The notes under the pieces: model-generated
Told to the model about the DNA's origin: nothing
Database searches by the model: none
The model's input: only the letters and a program-made list of their open reading frames with translations
Assembly (NCBI GenBank): GCA_016212925.1
Contig: JACRDF010000039.1
Coordinates: forward strand, 1 to 64,000
Direction of reading: 5' to 3'
DNA length: 64,000 nucleotides
From: Desulfomonile tiedjei
GTDB taxonomy: Bacteria > Desulfobacterota > Desulfomonilia > Desulfomonilales > Desulfomonilaceae
Translations under genes and position numbers: made by a program
Shown here: positions 54,770 through 63,646 of the stretch, in pieces
Layout of the letters: each line of letters begins with the position of its first letter
Numbering within the stretch: position 1 is the stretch's first letter

Positions 54770-54799
54770 TGGGTGCCACTGCTGGCTTGTCCAGCAGTG
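54770..54799. repeat. Palindromic repeat, copy B
   Basis: GGGTGCCACTGCTGG, then CTTGT, then CCAGCAGTG. It is the reverse-strand form of the repeat at 16172-16206, with the last six bases of the second arm lost. It lies in a 270-base intergenic stretch that otherwise shows nothing. Confidence 0.7.
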
Positions 54800-55008
54800 C
54801 GATTTCATTCCGCGAAGACTATTGAGAATCTCTGTAGATCGATGGATTCATCAGGACCGTGGTCCGAGCAGGCCCCTGCCTGCCGCGCAAATTACCAAAG
54901 CTCCTACCATGACGCAGTTCATTTCTTGCGTGGTGCGGGAACAGCCAAGATTCCAATTTTGGGCATGCTCTTCTCCTCCGGCGGGCGGTTCATTCAGGCA
55001 CAAGCGGC

Positions 55009-56538
55009 CTACCTGAGTTCATCGATTGTGCTTTGAGTTATCGCTTTCGCATTCTTTATGTAGTCAATCAAGATGTCACTTACCAATATACCGGACTCGT
55101 ACACGTTTGTACCTTTTTCTTTGAAGAGCGTGTATCCGTCTCCGCCCGCTGCCAGGAAATCATTTATGGCTACTGAGTATGTTTCAGTCGGTTCAAACTG
55201 GTGGCCGCGGATCTTTTGAATTCTTACTTTGCCCTGATCGATCTGGTAGGTAATGCCAAATGTTTGAAGCTTCCCCCCACTCCCTTCCCCGAGGTCCGCG
55301 CTTCTTTGAAGCACAGCAGCGAGGTCCTCACCTTGGAGCGCCATTCTCACCACGGTGGCGGGAAACGGCAAGACCGTGTACACGTCGTTTAGGGTAATAT
55401 CTCCCACGTTTAGGCTTGAACGTATGGACCCGCCATTTACAACCGCAGCGTCCGACGCCGCATTCACCGCCATGTTATAAGTAATGAGCTTGCCCAGGTT
55501 AGTTTCCCGGTCGGACCTTACCGCGCTTCGGCCGCCCTCCAGATAGACCTCTGTCTTACCTATTACCGTTTTCAGACTGTTGTCCAGTTTCGCTTTGTAT
55601 TCGGTTATTACTCCGGACACCTCGGGATCTTCTTTGATTGCGGCTGTCAAAGGAATCAGTTCGCCGTGGTATTTCACTATCTTCCCGTCTACTACGTCCG
55701 CGTCCAGCTTACCTACATATTTGGCATAAGCCCCGGCCTGGCAGATAAGAGTGTTTCCAACCTTCAGGGGCTTGAACAAAGCGGTATGGGAATGGCCCCC
55801 GATGATCAGGCCTATCTGCGGCACTTCTCCCGCCAACCGTTTATCCTCTTCTACTCCCAGATGCGTCAAAGCAATTATCAACCCGTCGTTGCTCCGCCCG
55901 CTGACGAATTTCTTGGCGGTCGCTACAGGGTCCTCGAACAGGAGGCCTTTCACATTGCGCGGGTGTGTTGTCTCCGGCGTCTGTACTGTTGTCAGGCCAA
56001 AAACCACCACCTTGGCCTTGGCCTCCGGGATCTCTTTGACCACCATCCGGTCGAAGAGGCCCTGCCCTGCTTTAGTCTTTGTATTGGCGCTGAGAAGGGG
56101 AAAGCCCATGGTGGGCTTCAGCCTGGATAGAATATTTTCCTGTCCGTAGTCGAATTCATGATTGCCCACCACCATGGCGTTGAATCCCATCATGTTCATC
56201 AACTTCACGCCGAGTTCACCCTTGAACGCGGTGGAAAATGGGGTGCCCATGAGGAGGTCGCCCCCATAGAAAATCAACGTTTTGCGGCCGTCAGCCGCGG
56301 CTTTGGCTTGCTCCCGGGCAATCACCGTCCTGGCCTTGGCGAATCCCCCAATCAGGCCTTCCGATCCTTTTTCTTCATATGGAAGATAGTGAGCATGCGC
56401 GTCATTCATGTGAAGAATCGTAAGTTTAAGGGGCTGCGCGCCCGCTTCCGTTCCGGTCCAGGCGCAGGTGGAAGCCGCAAAAGCCAGGACAATGAGAATT
56501 TTCAATAAAGCGGGGAATCTGTGACGGACAGATCTCAT
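55009..56538 (-). CDS. Secreted 5'-nucleotidase/UshA-type metallophosphatase
   Basis: 509 residues from ATG 56538 (AGGA upstream; an upstream frame start at 56652 precedes the signal peptide). Signal peptide PALLKILIVLAFAASTCAW..., then metallophosphatase motifs LHMNDAHAHY, GGDLLMGTPFS, VVGNHEFDYG, THLGVEEDK, GGHSHT. C-terminal 5'-nucleotidase domain with VNGGSIRSSL, DVYTVLPF, AINDFLAAGGDGYT. Hydrolyses nucleotides or UDP-sugars in the periplasm. Confidence 0.94.
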   Translation of the reverse strand: MRSVRHRFPALLKILIVLAFAASTCAWTGTEAGAQPLKLTILHMNDAHAHYLPYEEKGSEGLIGGFAKARTVIAREQAKAAADGRKTLIFYGGDLLMGTPFSTAFKGELGVKLMNMMGFNAMVVGNHEFDYGQENILSRLKPTMGFPLLSANTKTKAGQGLFDRMVVKEIPEAKAKVVVFGLTTVQTPETTHPRNVKGLLFEDPVATAKKFVSGRSNDGLIIALTHLGVEEDKRLAGEVPQIGLIIGGHSHTALFKPLKVGNTLICQAGAYAKYVGKLDADVVDGKIVKYHGELIPLTAAIKEDPEVSGVITEYKAKLDNSLKTVIGKTEVYLEGGRSAVRSDRETNLGKLITYNMAVNAASDAAVVNGGSIRSSLNVGDITLNDVYTVLPFPATVVRMALQGEDLAAVLQRSADLGEGSGGKLQTFGITYQIDQGKVRIQKIRGHQFEPTETYSVAINDFLAAGGDGYTLFKEKGTNVYESGILVSDILIDYIKNAKAITQSTIDELR

Positions 56539-56665
56539 GGGCTTTAAATCCTTTGGAGAATTAGCGGGATTTCCGGGTGGGAATTGCCCCGACGGTGCGA
56601 GCTGGTAAGGTAATCGGGGGAAGCTATTCAACGTACGAAGCTTCCCCCGCAAATTTCTCTACTCG

Positions 56666-56743
56666 TGGTCGGGGTGGCCGGATTTGAACCGGCGGCCTCG
56701 TGCTCCCAAGGCACGCGCGCTAACCAGGCTGCGCTACACCCCG
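56666..56743 (-). tRNA. tRNA-Pro (anticodon UGG)
   Basis: 78 bases on the reverse strand: acceptor CGGGGTG/CACCCCG, discriminator A and encoded CCA, D arm AGCCTGGTTAGCGC, anticodon stem CGTGC/GCACG with loop CTTGGGA (anticodon TGG), T arm GCCGG-TTCAAAT-CCGGC. Confidence 0.96.
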
Positions 56744-56795
56744 TAACCTTTTCTTATAAAACGAGGGACACGAAATCGCAAGCAAAGAAAGAGAT

Positions 56796-57020
56796 CTCTC
56801 ACCGCAGAGATCGCTGAGACCGCTGAGAGTCGGGCCGCACGACTGAGGCTGTCTCAAAATCCTGAAGGCATCCATTCCCCGGTAGGGGCGCTTCGAGAAG
56901 CGACATGATTTCGGGCGGTTCACGAACCGCCCCTACAACACATGACACGGTCGCCGGGATTTTTCAGTTTTGAGACAGCCTTGACTGTGCGCCCCGACCC
57001 TTCTCTGCGAACTCGGAGCC
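56796..57020. repeat. Dispersed palindromic repeat, copy 4, split by an inserted element
   Basis: Left half CTCTCACCGCAGAGATCGCT...GAGTCGGGCCGCAC-GACT and right half GACT-GTGCGCCCCGACCCTTCTCTGCGAACTCG. When the inserted segment and one GACT are removed, the two halves join into a palindrome centred like copies 1-3 (12 of 14 arm positions match). Confidence 0.7.
56845..56982. mobile_element. 138-base miniature inverted-repeat element (MITE-like)
   Basis: Terminal inverted repeats AGGCTGTCTCAAAA (56846-56859) and TTTTGAGACAGCCT (56968-56981), 14 of 14 matching, flanked by a 4-base direct repeat GACT (56841-56844 and 56983-56986). Interior includes the hairpin GGGCGGTTC/GAACCGCCC. No coding capacity. 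Looks like a non-autonomous transposon inserted into the dispersed repeat. Confidence 0.8.
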
Positions 57021-57435
57021 TGCCCCGAACTTTGATCCGGGAGTTTCTGCCACGAAGTTCTAGCGTTTTTGCACCAACTTTGCACAAAATCTCCACGAAT
57101 TCTCCTCATCGTCGTCATCACGATTGCACGAACCGATGTCATTCTGGGCCCAGGGGGACAGCCAATGCACTGGGAACCTAATCCATGTACAGAGGTTTTA
57201 GAGTTTCTCTGGCAATCACTCGAATGGCGTGTTATGCGGGCAGACAACCAAGACTCCGCATCTGACACGGATCGATCTACTCATTGTTGGGGAGGCGAGG
57301 TGGTTTTCCAGACCCTCCATGGCACGGTGGGTCAAGATCATGAAAATCCAAGGCAACAAGCCGGAGCTTTATGGTTTATATGTAGAAAATCTGAATTTGT
57401 TGTCAATACGCCGGCGCAAAGAGAGGAGGATTCCG

Positions 57436-59697
57436 TTGTGTAACAGAGGATTTATCTCTGAGCCGACCCGGTCGAATGCTGCCTTGAGGACATTCATGTT
57501 TTCCTTTGCGCTTGCCTTGTTCTTGGCTGGGGCTTTGTCCCTCGCGGCTGATCAGCCATCCCAGTTTGACGGCAGTCACCCCTTGCCGACGGGGCCGGTC
57601 GTCAACCATCGGACGGTCGAAGAGGAGCAATTCACGCGGTCTCCCATGGATGCGAAGTCTCTGTTCCCCGCGACCCGCTATCCCTTCCTGCCGGCCCTGG
57701 TTGAGAACCGAGACCTTGAACTTTGCGCCACCATTATCAAGGGCGCGCGGGAGCGGTTCTTTTCGTCCGACGCCAATCCCAGAATGACCGGAAAGGCCCA
57801 AGACGGCATAACTTGGCTTGAATGGGACAAGGTCGAAGAGGGGGGCCTCGACCTCGACGGAACCGGTCGAATGCAAGCAGTGGTCGGACGCCGATGCACG
57901 TGGCCGGGAGGAATGGAAGGAAGTGAATTCTTTGTATTTCCGTCGGTCGGTTCCTTTGACAAGGCCGTAAAAGAACAGGCTTGGTCGGAGAAATCACAGG
58001 GCTGTGAAAACTCCTATCGGCACGTCGATAACAAATGGTCTCCCGATGCTCCGGTCATGTATCACCCGTTCGGCCTTTTAGCTGGAGACGATCGCAAAAA
58101 GATCGATACGGGCGAAGACTCGTATGGCCATCGTCTATTTCACTGGCGGAGCAGGTATTACTTCTTCGCCGAACCGCCTCCCGACAGAGATCTGAATACA
58201 ACTCGGCTGACGACCTTCCGCTTGCAGGCGGATGGTAAGGTCGATCCGCGTTGTGTGGTCTGCCTTTCTCCGCACAAAAGTTTAGTTCAGAATTTTCGGA
58301 GGATTCCCGGAATCAGCCCGTTCCTCAAGGTGCTTTCAACCATCGGGAATCAAGGTGAACGCTGCCGCGCGTGTAGCGATCATGAAGGAGGGGCAAATGC
58401 AGCGGTTGACCGCGCCGCTTTTCGCCCCTGGGCTGTCTCGCGTGCCACGCCAGAAACTTGGTGCAGCTCATATTTTCGGTACGATCATCGGATGAAGAGA
58501 TTCCTCGAGGATTGGAGCTTCCTCGAGGTCTGGAACCGGCGAGAGTATCAGACGTTCCTCCAGCACATCGATCCGGCCGTGGCCGCACTGGAAAAATATT
58601 ACGTGAGTGCTTTCGGCCTTGCCAGGGAAGAGGGGAAAAAAGCGGCCCAACGCGTGATTGAGGAGGTCATCGCCGCCTGGTTACTTGTCCCGCACGGTTA
58701 CGACCCTGAACGAGATCTTTACGAACTGCGGCGTCCACCGCTGAATCGGCCTATATTCGACCGCGACCAGGAGGCGCTCAAAGAGGCACTCCGCAAAGAA
58801 AAGGAGCGTAGTCCTGACGGTTCCAGAGACAAGAATCAACCGAACTATTCCGATGCCTCCTCGCTATTTTCGATTGATCGGAAACGGCCTGATATTGAAA
58901 TTTCTCTCGCTCTGCACGAGGCCGTCGAATGGGAAGAAGGGATGCGCCTCCTCCTCGAAGCGGAGGCAGATCCGAACGCGGGGAACGGATTCGGAAAGAC
59001 ACCACTGATGACGGCCGCGCACATGAACCGCCCTGATACGGTCCGTCTGCTTCTCTCCCAGGGCGCTGACCCGAACCGGAAGACGGTGGAGATGAAGTCA
59101 TGGACGGGTGACTCGCCCATCCGACGGACGGCAAGAACGCCCCTGATGTACGCTGCCGAAAACGCCGGGACGGAAGTGATGAAGCTTCTCCTTGACGCGG
59201 GGGCGTCTTCGGATGAGAGGGACAGCAATGGAGACGGGATCGGTCACTATCTCGCTCGGAATCCACGGTTGACAGAAGCCGAGAAGAGGCTGGATATCCG
59301 TGAACTGGTCCGGTCGAGGAGTCGCCGGTCTATCGGGCCGAGTGTTGACTGTAACGAGGCGAAAAGCCAAGTTGAGAAGGCGGTCTGTAGGGACGAAGTC
59401 CTGAAAATGTTTGACGGAGAGATGGCGGACGCATTTAGCCGATGGATGCGCTTCGCGGGCTATGAGGCAAGGAATGACCAGCGCCAATGGTTGAAGGAGC
59501 GAGAAACGTCATGCACGGAAAAAAACGAGAAACTGGATGTAGGTTGCCTGCAGGACAAGACCAGAAGCCGGGTGCGTTACCTACACAACCGTCTGGCCGA
59601 AAGTGCACTGAATGACGGAAAACCCCCAACTGACGGGGACATGATGTCCGACGGCAGGCATGACGACCCAAGGGTGACCAATCAGGATTGCAGATAA
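57436..59697 (+). CDS. Secreted ankyrin-repeat protein with LprI-like C-terminal domain
   Basis: 753 residues. TTG start at 57436 is chosen because AGGAGG lies 6 bases upstream and it opens an N-terminal signal (ALRTFMFSFALALFLAGALSLA). Long unknown region (about 30-420) with Cys pairs (RCVVCLSPHKS, RCRACSDH). Ankyrin repeats at about 510-620 (MRLLLEAEADPNAGNGFGKTPLM; VRLLLSQGADPNR; MKLLLDAGASSDERDSNGDG). LprI/DUF1311-like end (PSVDCNEAKSQVEKAVCRDEVL...QRQWLKERETSC). A frame start at 57229 lacks a ribosome site. Function unknown; a surface or periplasmic interaction protein fits. Confidence 0.8.
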   Translation: MCNRGFISEPTRSNAALRTFMFSFALALFLAGALSLAADQPSQFDGSHPLPTGPVVNHRTVEEEQFTRSPMDAKSLFPATRYPFLPALVENRDLELCATIIKGARERFFSSDANPRMTGKAQDGITWLEWDKVEEGGLDLDGTGRMQAVVGRRCTWPGGMEGSEFFVFPSVGSFDKAVKEQAWSEKSQGCENSYRHVDNKWSPDAPVMYHPFGLLAGDDRKKIDTGEDSYGHRLFHWRSRYYFFAEPPPDRDLNTTRLTTFRLQADGKVDPRCVVCLSPHKSLVQNFRRIPGISPFLKVLSTIGNQGERCRACSDHEGGANAAVDRAAFRPWAVSRATPETWCSSYFRYDHRMKRFLEDWSFLEVWNRREYQTFLQHIDPAVAALEKYYVSAFGLAREEGKKAAQRVIEEVIAAWLLVPHGYDPERDLYELRRPPLNRPIFDRDQEALKEALRKEKERSPDGSRDKNQPNYSDASSLFSIDRKRPDIEISLALHEAVEWEEGMRLLLEAEADPNAGNGFGKTPLMTAAHMNRPDTVRLLLSQGADPNRKTVEMKSWTGDSPIRRTARTPLMYAAENAGTEVMKLLLDAGASSDERDSNGDGIGHYLARNPRLTEAEKRLDIRELVRSRSRRSIGPSVDCNEAKSQVEKAVCRDEVLKMFDGEMADAFSRWMRFAGYEARNDQRQWLKERETSCTEKNEKLDVGCLQDKTRSRVRYLHNRLAESALNDGKPPTDGDMMSDGRHDDPRVTNQDCR

Positions 59698-59713
59698 TTC
59701 CTGAACGGGAAGA

Positions 59714-60505
59714 CTACTGAACCGCTTTGTCGCGCAGTTCCGCCACGTTCCGTGCTGCGGCTACCCTGTCCGACGCGGCGAAAATAGTGGATCCCACTAT
59801 TGCCGCGGAAGAAGGCCCAACTATTTGGGCCCATTCCCGGAACTGCTCCTCAAGAGTTCTCCCCATTCGGTCCTGACGCCCGAATCCGGGGCACCAGATA
59901 GGCCTTTGAGTCAACGCTCGATACCGTTGCAGATCCACTGGACGCGTTGCAGGGCCGATGTAACCGTCCGCTCCTAATGCCTCCCCCAACAACAATATCC
60001 CTTCTGTGACGTCTGTACATGAGGGTTCGTCAGGGAATTGAAGGTTCATCTCGGCTTTCAACGACGCATAGACCACGTCGGAACGATTCACAGGCCTGGA
60101 GAAAAATAGGCGAGCGCCGGCGTGACTCATGAGCGGCAGCAGCAAGACTCCCAGCCCTGCTGTCTTGGCGGTATCGACTGCTTCCGCAACCGATGTTGGG
60201 CCGGGAAACCCATGTACAGTCACGTGGGTCGCACCGGAATTTTCAAGGCATTTTATTATCTTCGAATTGGTGCCTTGCCAGGTACCGTTGGCTAGAAATC
60301 CGATGTCCGCTACTTTCAAGTCAACCAGAAGAGGTTTGTCCTCAATAAGGTCTCTTATTCTTTGTAGAATTTCCTTGCCCGATTCAAGGAGGGTGGCCTC
60401 CGCGATCTTAACTCCGTCAACGATTTTTCCTACCTCTTTCACCGCGGACACAACTTCTTCCGAAGTTGGAAGGTCCGCGGAGAGGATCACCGCATAGTTT
60501 CTCAT
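59714..60505 (-). CDS. pyrF: Orotidine-5'-phosphate decarboxylase (PyrF-like)
   Basis: 263 residues. Catalytic tetrad visible as Lys33 (DGVKI), Asp62, Lys64 and Asp67 (VDLKVADIG). A late LLLMSHAGA-like strand and a GADGYIGPATRP phosphate-binding end follow. Longer than the E. coli enzyme and closer in layout to the archaeal type. Its ATG overlaps the NtrC-type regulator stop by four bases, an unusual partner. Converts OMP to UMP. Confidence 0.88.
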   Translation of the reverse strand: MRNYAVILSADLPTSEEVVSAVKEVGKIVDGVKIAEATLLESGKEILQRIRDLIEDKPLLVDLKVADIGFLANGTWQGTNSKIIKCLENSGATHVTVHGFPGPTSVAEAVDTAKTAGLGVLLLPLMSHAGARLFFSRPVNRSDVVYASLKAEMNLQFPDEPSCTDVTEGILLLGEALGADGYIGPATRPVDLQRYRALTQRPIWCPGFGRQDRMGRTLEEQFREWAQIVGPSSAAIVGSTIFAASDRVAAARNVAELRDKAVQ

Positions 60506-61896
60506 GTATCTACTGTTTCCTCGTGGTCCATTCCCAGCTTAACCAGCCTGTATCGGAGCGACCGAAAAGAAATGCCCAGCAGCCTGGCGGCCCTGGACCG
60601 GTTTCCTCCGGTTATCTCCAATGCCCTTACGATGAGCTTCTTCTCCATATTTTCGATGGTTCTGTTCAGATCGATGCCATCAGGGGGAATGTCCGTGTCC
60701 GCCGGCGCGGCGGTTGCTTCGGTGGATTCAGCCAATCGTGGGGGCAGGTTTTCCGCCGTCAGTTGGTCGGATTGTTCCAGAGTCACACACCTTTCGATGA
60801 TGTTTTCCAACTCGCGCACATTGCCCGGATATCCGTATTTACTCAATACGCGCATGGCCAGTGATGACACCTTGTGTATCTCTTTGCCCTGTTCGCCTGC
60901 GAATTTGCTTAGAAAGTGGCTTATCAGGATCGGGATGTCCTCTTCTCTCTCTCTCAATGGAGGCAGGCGGATTCGGATCACGTTGAGCCGATAGTAGAGG
61001 TCTTCCCTGAAATTGCCATTCTCGATCTCTCTTTCCAGTTTTTTATTGGTTGCGGCGATGACGCGAACATCCACTTTTTTGTCCTCGTTCGACCCCACTC
61101 TGCGGAATTCTCTTTCCTGCAAAAAACGCAGTAACTTGGCCTGAATAGAAGGAGGGAGTTCTCCGATTTCGTCGAGAAACAGTGTGCCCGTGTGAGCGGT
61201 CTCGACCAACCCCGGTTTGTTGGCCACAGCGCCTGTGAAAGATCCTCTCACATGGCCGAACATTTCCGATTCCAGAAGGGTTTCGGGAATAGCGGTGCAA
61301 TTAACCGTAACAAAAGGTTTGTCGGCCCTGGAAGACCACTGATGCATCGCTTTCGCGATGAGTTCTTTGCCTGTTCCGGATTCGCCTAAAATAAGAACGC
61401 TCGCTTTCGAGGGAGCCACCCGGGAAATCAAGTTGAAGATGTCCAGCATCTCAGGCGACTTGCCAATGATGTCTCCGAACCTATAGCTCTCCTCGACGGA
61501 CCGTCTCAGATCGAGGTTCTCCCTGCGCAGGCGCCGGGCCTCGAGCGCATTACGGATTATGATGCGCAGGTCTTCCACCTGGAAAGGTTTCGACAAGTAA
61601 TCGTACGCGCCTTCTCGAACGGCTCTAAGCGCGTCATCAGCAGAAGCGTAGGCGGTTATTGCAATTATGGGGACATACGGGTCAATACTATGTATCTCCC
61701 TGATGAGGTCCAGGCCGCTCATTCCAGGCATCCGGACATCCGTGAGAACAAGTTCCGGCTCGGAAAGCCGATAGGTCTTGACGCCTTCCTCCCCCGTAGA
61801 AGCGGTACTGACCTGGTAACCCTCCTGAACAAGCATGATTTCCAGGAATTCTCGCATGCTGGGTTCGTCGTCAACAACCAGGATTCTTTCAGCCAT
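60502..61896 (-). CDS. Sigma54-dependent NtrC-family response regulator
   Basis: 464 residues from ATG 61896 (MAERILVVDDE); a start at 61917 is less well supported. Receiver domain with Asp53 in LVLTDVRMPG. AAA+ domain with Walker A GESGTGKE, the sigma54-contact loop HVRGSFTGAV (GAFTGA-like with Ser) and Walker B LFLDEIGE. C-terminal FIS-type helix-turn-helix (GGNRSRAARLLGISFRSLRYRL). Partner of the kinase it overlaps by 8 bases; layout resembles PilR. Confidence 0.93.
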   Translation of the reverse strand: MAERILVVDDEPSMREFLEIMLVQEGYQVSTASTGEEGVKTYRLSEPELVLTDVRMPGMSGLDLIREIHSIDPYVPIIAITAYASADDALRAVREGAYDYLSKPFQVEDLRIIIRNALEARRLRRENLDLRRSVEESYRFGDIIGKSPEMLDIFNLISRVAPSKASVLILGESGTGKELIAKAMHQWSSRADKPFVTVNCTAIPETLLESEMFGHVRGSFTGAVANKPGLVETAHTGTLFLDEIGELPPSIQAKLLRFLQEREFRRVGSNEDKKVDVRVIAATNKKLEREIENGNFREDLYYRLNVIRIRLPPLREREEDIPILISHFLSKFAGEQGKEIHKVSSLAMRVLSKYGYPGNVRELENIIERCVTLEQSDQLTAENLPPRLAESTEATAAPADTDIPPDGIDLNRTIENMEKKLIVRALEITGGNRSRAARLLGISFRSLRYRLVKLGMDHEETVDT

Positions 61897-63607
61897 GTCT
61901 CTGCTCTCTCGTGTCATCTATAGCTGTGTTGGTCGCCAGCGGAAGCCGCAACGTGAAGACCGTGAGCGCGCCGGGAGAACTCTCGGCATCGACCGTTCCC
62001 CCGTGTGCCTTGGCAACACTTAGGACGAGGGACAGACCGAGCCCTGTCCCCTTCTCTTTGGTAGTGGTGAACGGCTCGAAAATCCTGTCCCTTATCTCCA
62101 ACGGAATTCCCACGCCGGAATCCTGGACCTTGACCAACGCTTCCTTAGAACTGGGCTCGGACTCCAGCACTACTCTGATAACCCCGCCGTCCGGAGTCGC
62201 ATCCAGGGCGTTGGTCAAGAGATTCCACAAAGCCTGCCTTAGACGAGCCGGTTCCCCTTCCACTTCAACGCCTTTGTGGATTCGCGTTTCCAAGGACACC
62301 TTTCCTGAAACACGAGGCTCTCTGGCAAACAGATCTACAGTCTCCTCCACAAGATCCGTCAACAGCACCCGGATCTTGCGGGGCGGTTGATCGCTCACAG
62401 TCAGCAAAAATTCCCCGAGCAGGGAATTCAGCCGATCCGATTCCCGGATGACAATGTCCAGGAGCCTTCTCTCCGTGGGTACGCTCCCGGAAGTTTGGGC
62501 GAGCAGTTCAGTCGCGCCTCTAAGCGATGCAAGCGGATTTCGTATCTCATGGGCCATACGAGCGGCAATCCGCACGAACGCGGCCTGTCGTTCGCTCAAA
62601 CTCACCCGTTCTTCCATTTTTCTGATATCGGTCACGTCCTGGAAGACTACAAGCCGTCCCGTCGGAACACCATCGCGGTCCTTAAGGTCCGACACTACCA
62701 GTTCCAGGTGCTTCTTTTCCCCGTGAATGTCCTTGACGGTTCGATAAGTCTCGCGGCGCATAGCGCTCGTTCTTACCTGGTCGTCGATTACCGGAAAGAT
62801 ATTCCTCAGGGGCAGGCTGACCAGGTCAGGCAAAGGACTGCCCAGCAACGCGCTGCCGGCTGTATTCACGAACGTTATTCGATCATTCTCGTCGGTGGTT
62901 ACTATTCCGCTGGGAATAGACCGGACTATCCCGGTGTGAAGATCGGAAAGCCTGGTATAATCGCTTTCCTTCCGGCGGAGCGAGATCCTGGTGCTCTGAA
63001 GTTGCTCTGCCACCGAGCTGGCTACCACTGCGATGAAATAGAAAAAGGTGACGTGAACTACCAACACCCACAGGATATAGCCCGGCGTATTTCTGCTCCA
63101 GGGGCTCATCCACGGCCAATCGGCAGCCGGGATGACATGATAAAATTCCAGGTTGAGAAGCAATCCGAACAGGACCGAGGCCATGGACGCAATAATCAAA
63201 GCTCCCCGTCTGTAGTGCAAAATCGCGGAAGCAATAATTGGAAACAGATAGAGCAAAGTGAAGACGCTGGACGCTCCACCTGTAAAATAAATGACTATGG
63301 TGACGTAGAAGACGTCCACAATTATCTGGAAGAACGAAAACGCCCACAGATCGATGGCCAACGGGAGAGAGAAAACGTATATGAGGCTCAGAAGAAAGGT
63401 CGCAGCGACGAGTATGTAAAGAGGAACGGTTGGATCGACGAAGAACGCCCGAGATTCACGAAACTGGAAGAAAATGGTCGCTCCGAGCAGAAGGGTGGTT
63501 ACCACCAGCCGGAGCAGCATCATCCACTCGACTCGTTTCCTGAATTCGGGGCCGTCTCGAGTGCCTTCCGGCACAACGAGACTCACGGTGCGCCACAAGA
63601 TGTTCAA
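61889..63607 (-). CDS. PilS-like membrane histidine kinase
   Basis: 572 residues. Six membrane helices in the first 210 residues, PAS domain (about 225-330, GIVTTDENDRITFVN), HisKA with MAHEIRNPLASLRG near residue 356 and HATPase (DSGVGIP, EKGTGLGLSLVLS). TTG start with GGAG 10 bases upstream. Pairs with the NtrC-type regulator; the six-helix PilS layout suggests control of type IV pili or a similar system, but no pil gene lies in the window. Confidence 0.9.
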   Translation of the reverse strand: MNILWRTVSLVVPEGTRDGPEFRKRVEWMMLLRLVVTTLLLGATIFFQFRESRAFFVDPTVPLYILVAATFLLSLIYVFSLPLAIDLWAFSFFQIIVDVFYVTIVIYFTGGASSVFTLLYLFPIIASAILHYRRGALIIASMASVLFGLLLNLEFYHVIPAADWPWMSPWSRNTPGYILWVLVVHVTFFYFIAVVASSVAEQLQSTRISLRRKESDYTRLSDLHTGIVRSIPSGIVTTDENDRITFVNTAGSALLGSPLPDLVSLPLRNIFPVIDDQVRTSAMRRETYRTVKDIHGEKKHLELVVSDLKDRDGVPTGRLVVFQDVTDIRKMEERVSLSERQAAFVRIAARMAHEIRNPLASLRGATELLAQTSGSVPTERRLLDIVIRESDRLNSLLGEFLLTVSDQPPRKIRVLLTDLVEETVDLFAREPRVSGKVSLETRIHKGVEVEGEPARLRQALWNLLTNALDATPDGGVIRVVLESEPSSKEALVKVQDSGVGIPLEIRDRIFEPFTTTKEKGTGLGLSLVLSVAKAHGGTVDAESSPGALTVFTLRLPLATNTAIDDTREQRHG

Positions 63608-63646
63608 ATCGAGATCGCTCCCCGGAGATAGCTCTTGTTGTCCATT

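Larger units (their letters stand above)
56744..57435. other. Intergenic region between tRNA-Pro and ankyrin/LprI gene
   Basis: 692 bases. It holds the interrupted dispersed repeat and the 138-base element listed separately; the remaining bases have no gene with family resemblance. Confidence 0.6.

Noticed and set aside
62387..63631. Long rightward frame (414 codons) opposite the histidine kinase
   Set aside because: It lies entirely opposite a well-supported kinase with PAS, HisKA and HATPase motifs, and its sequence has no domain resemblance.
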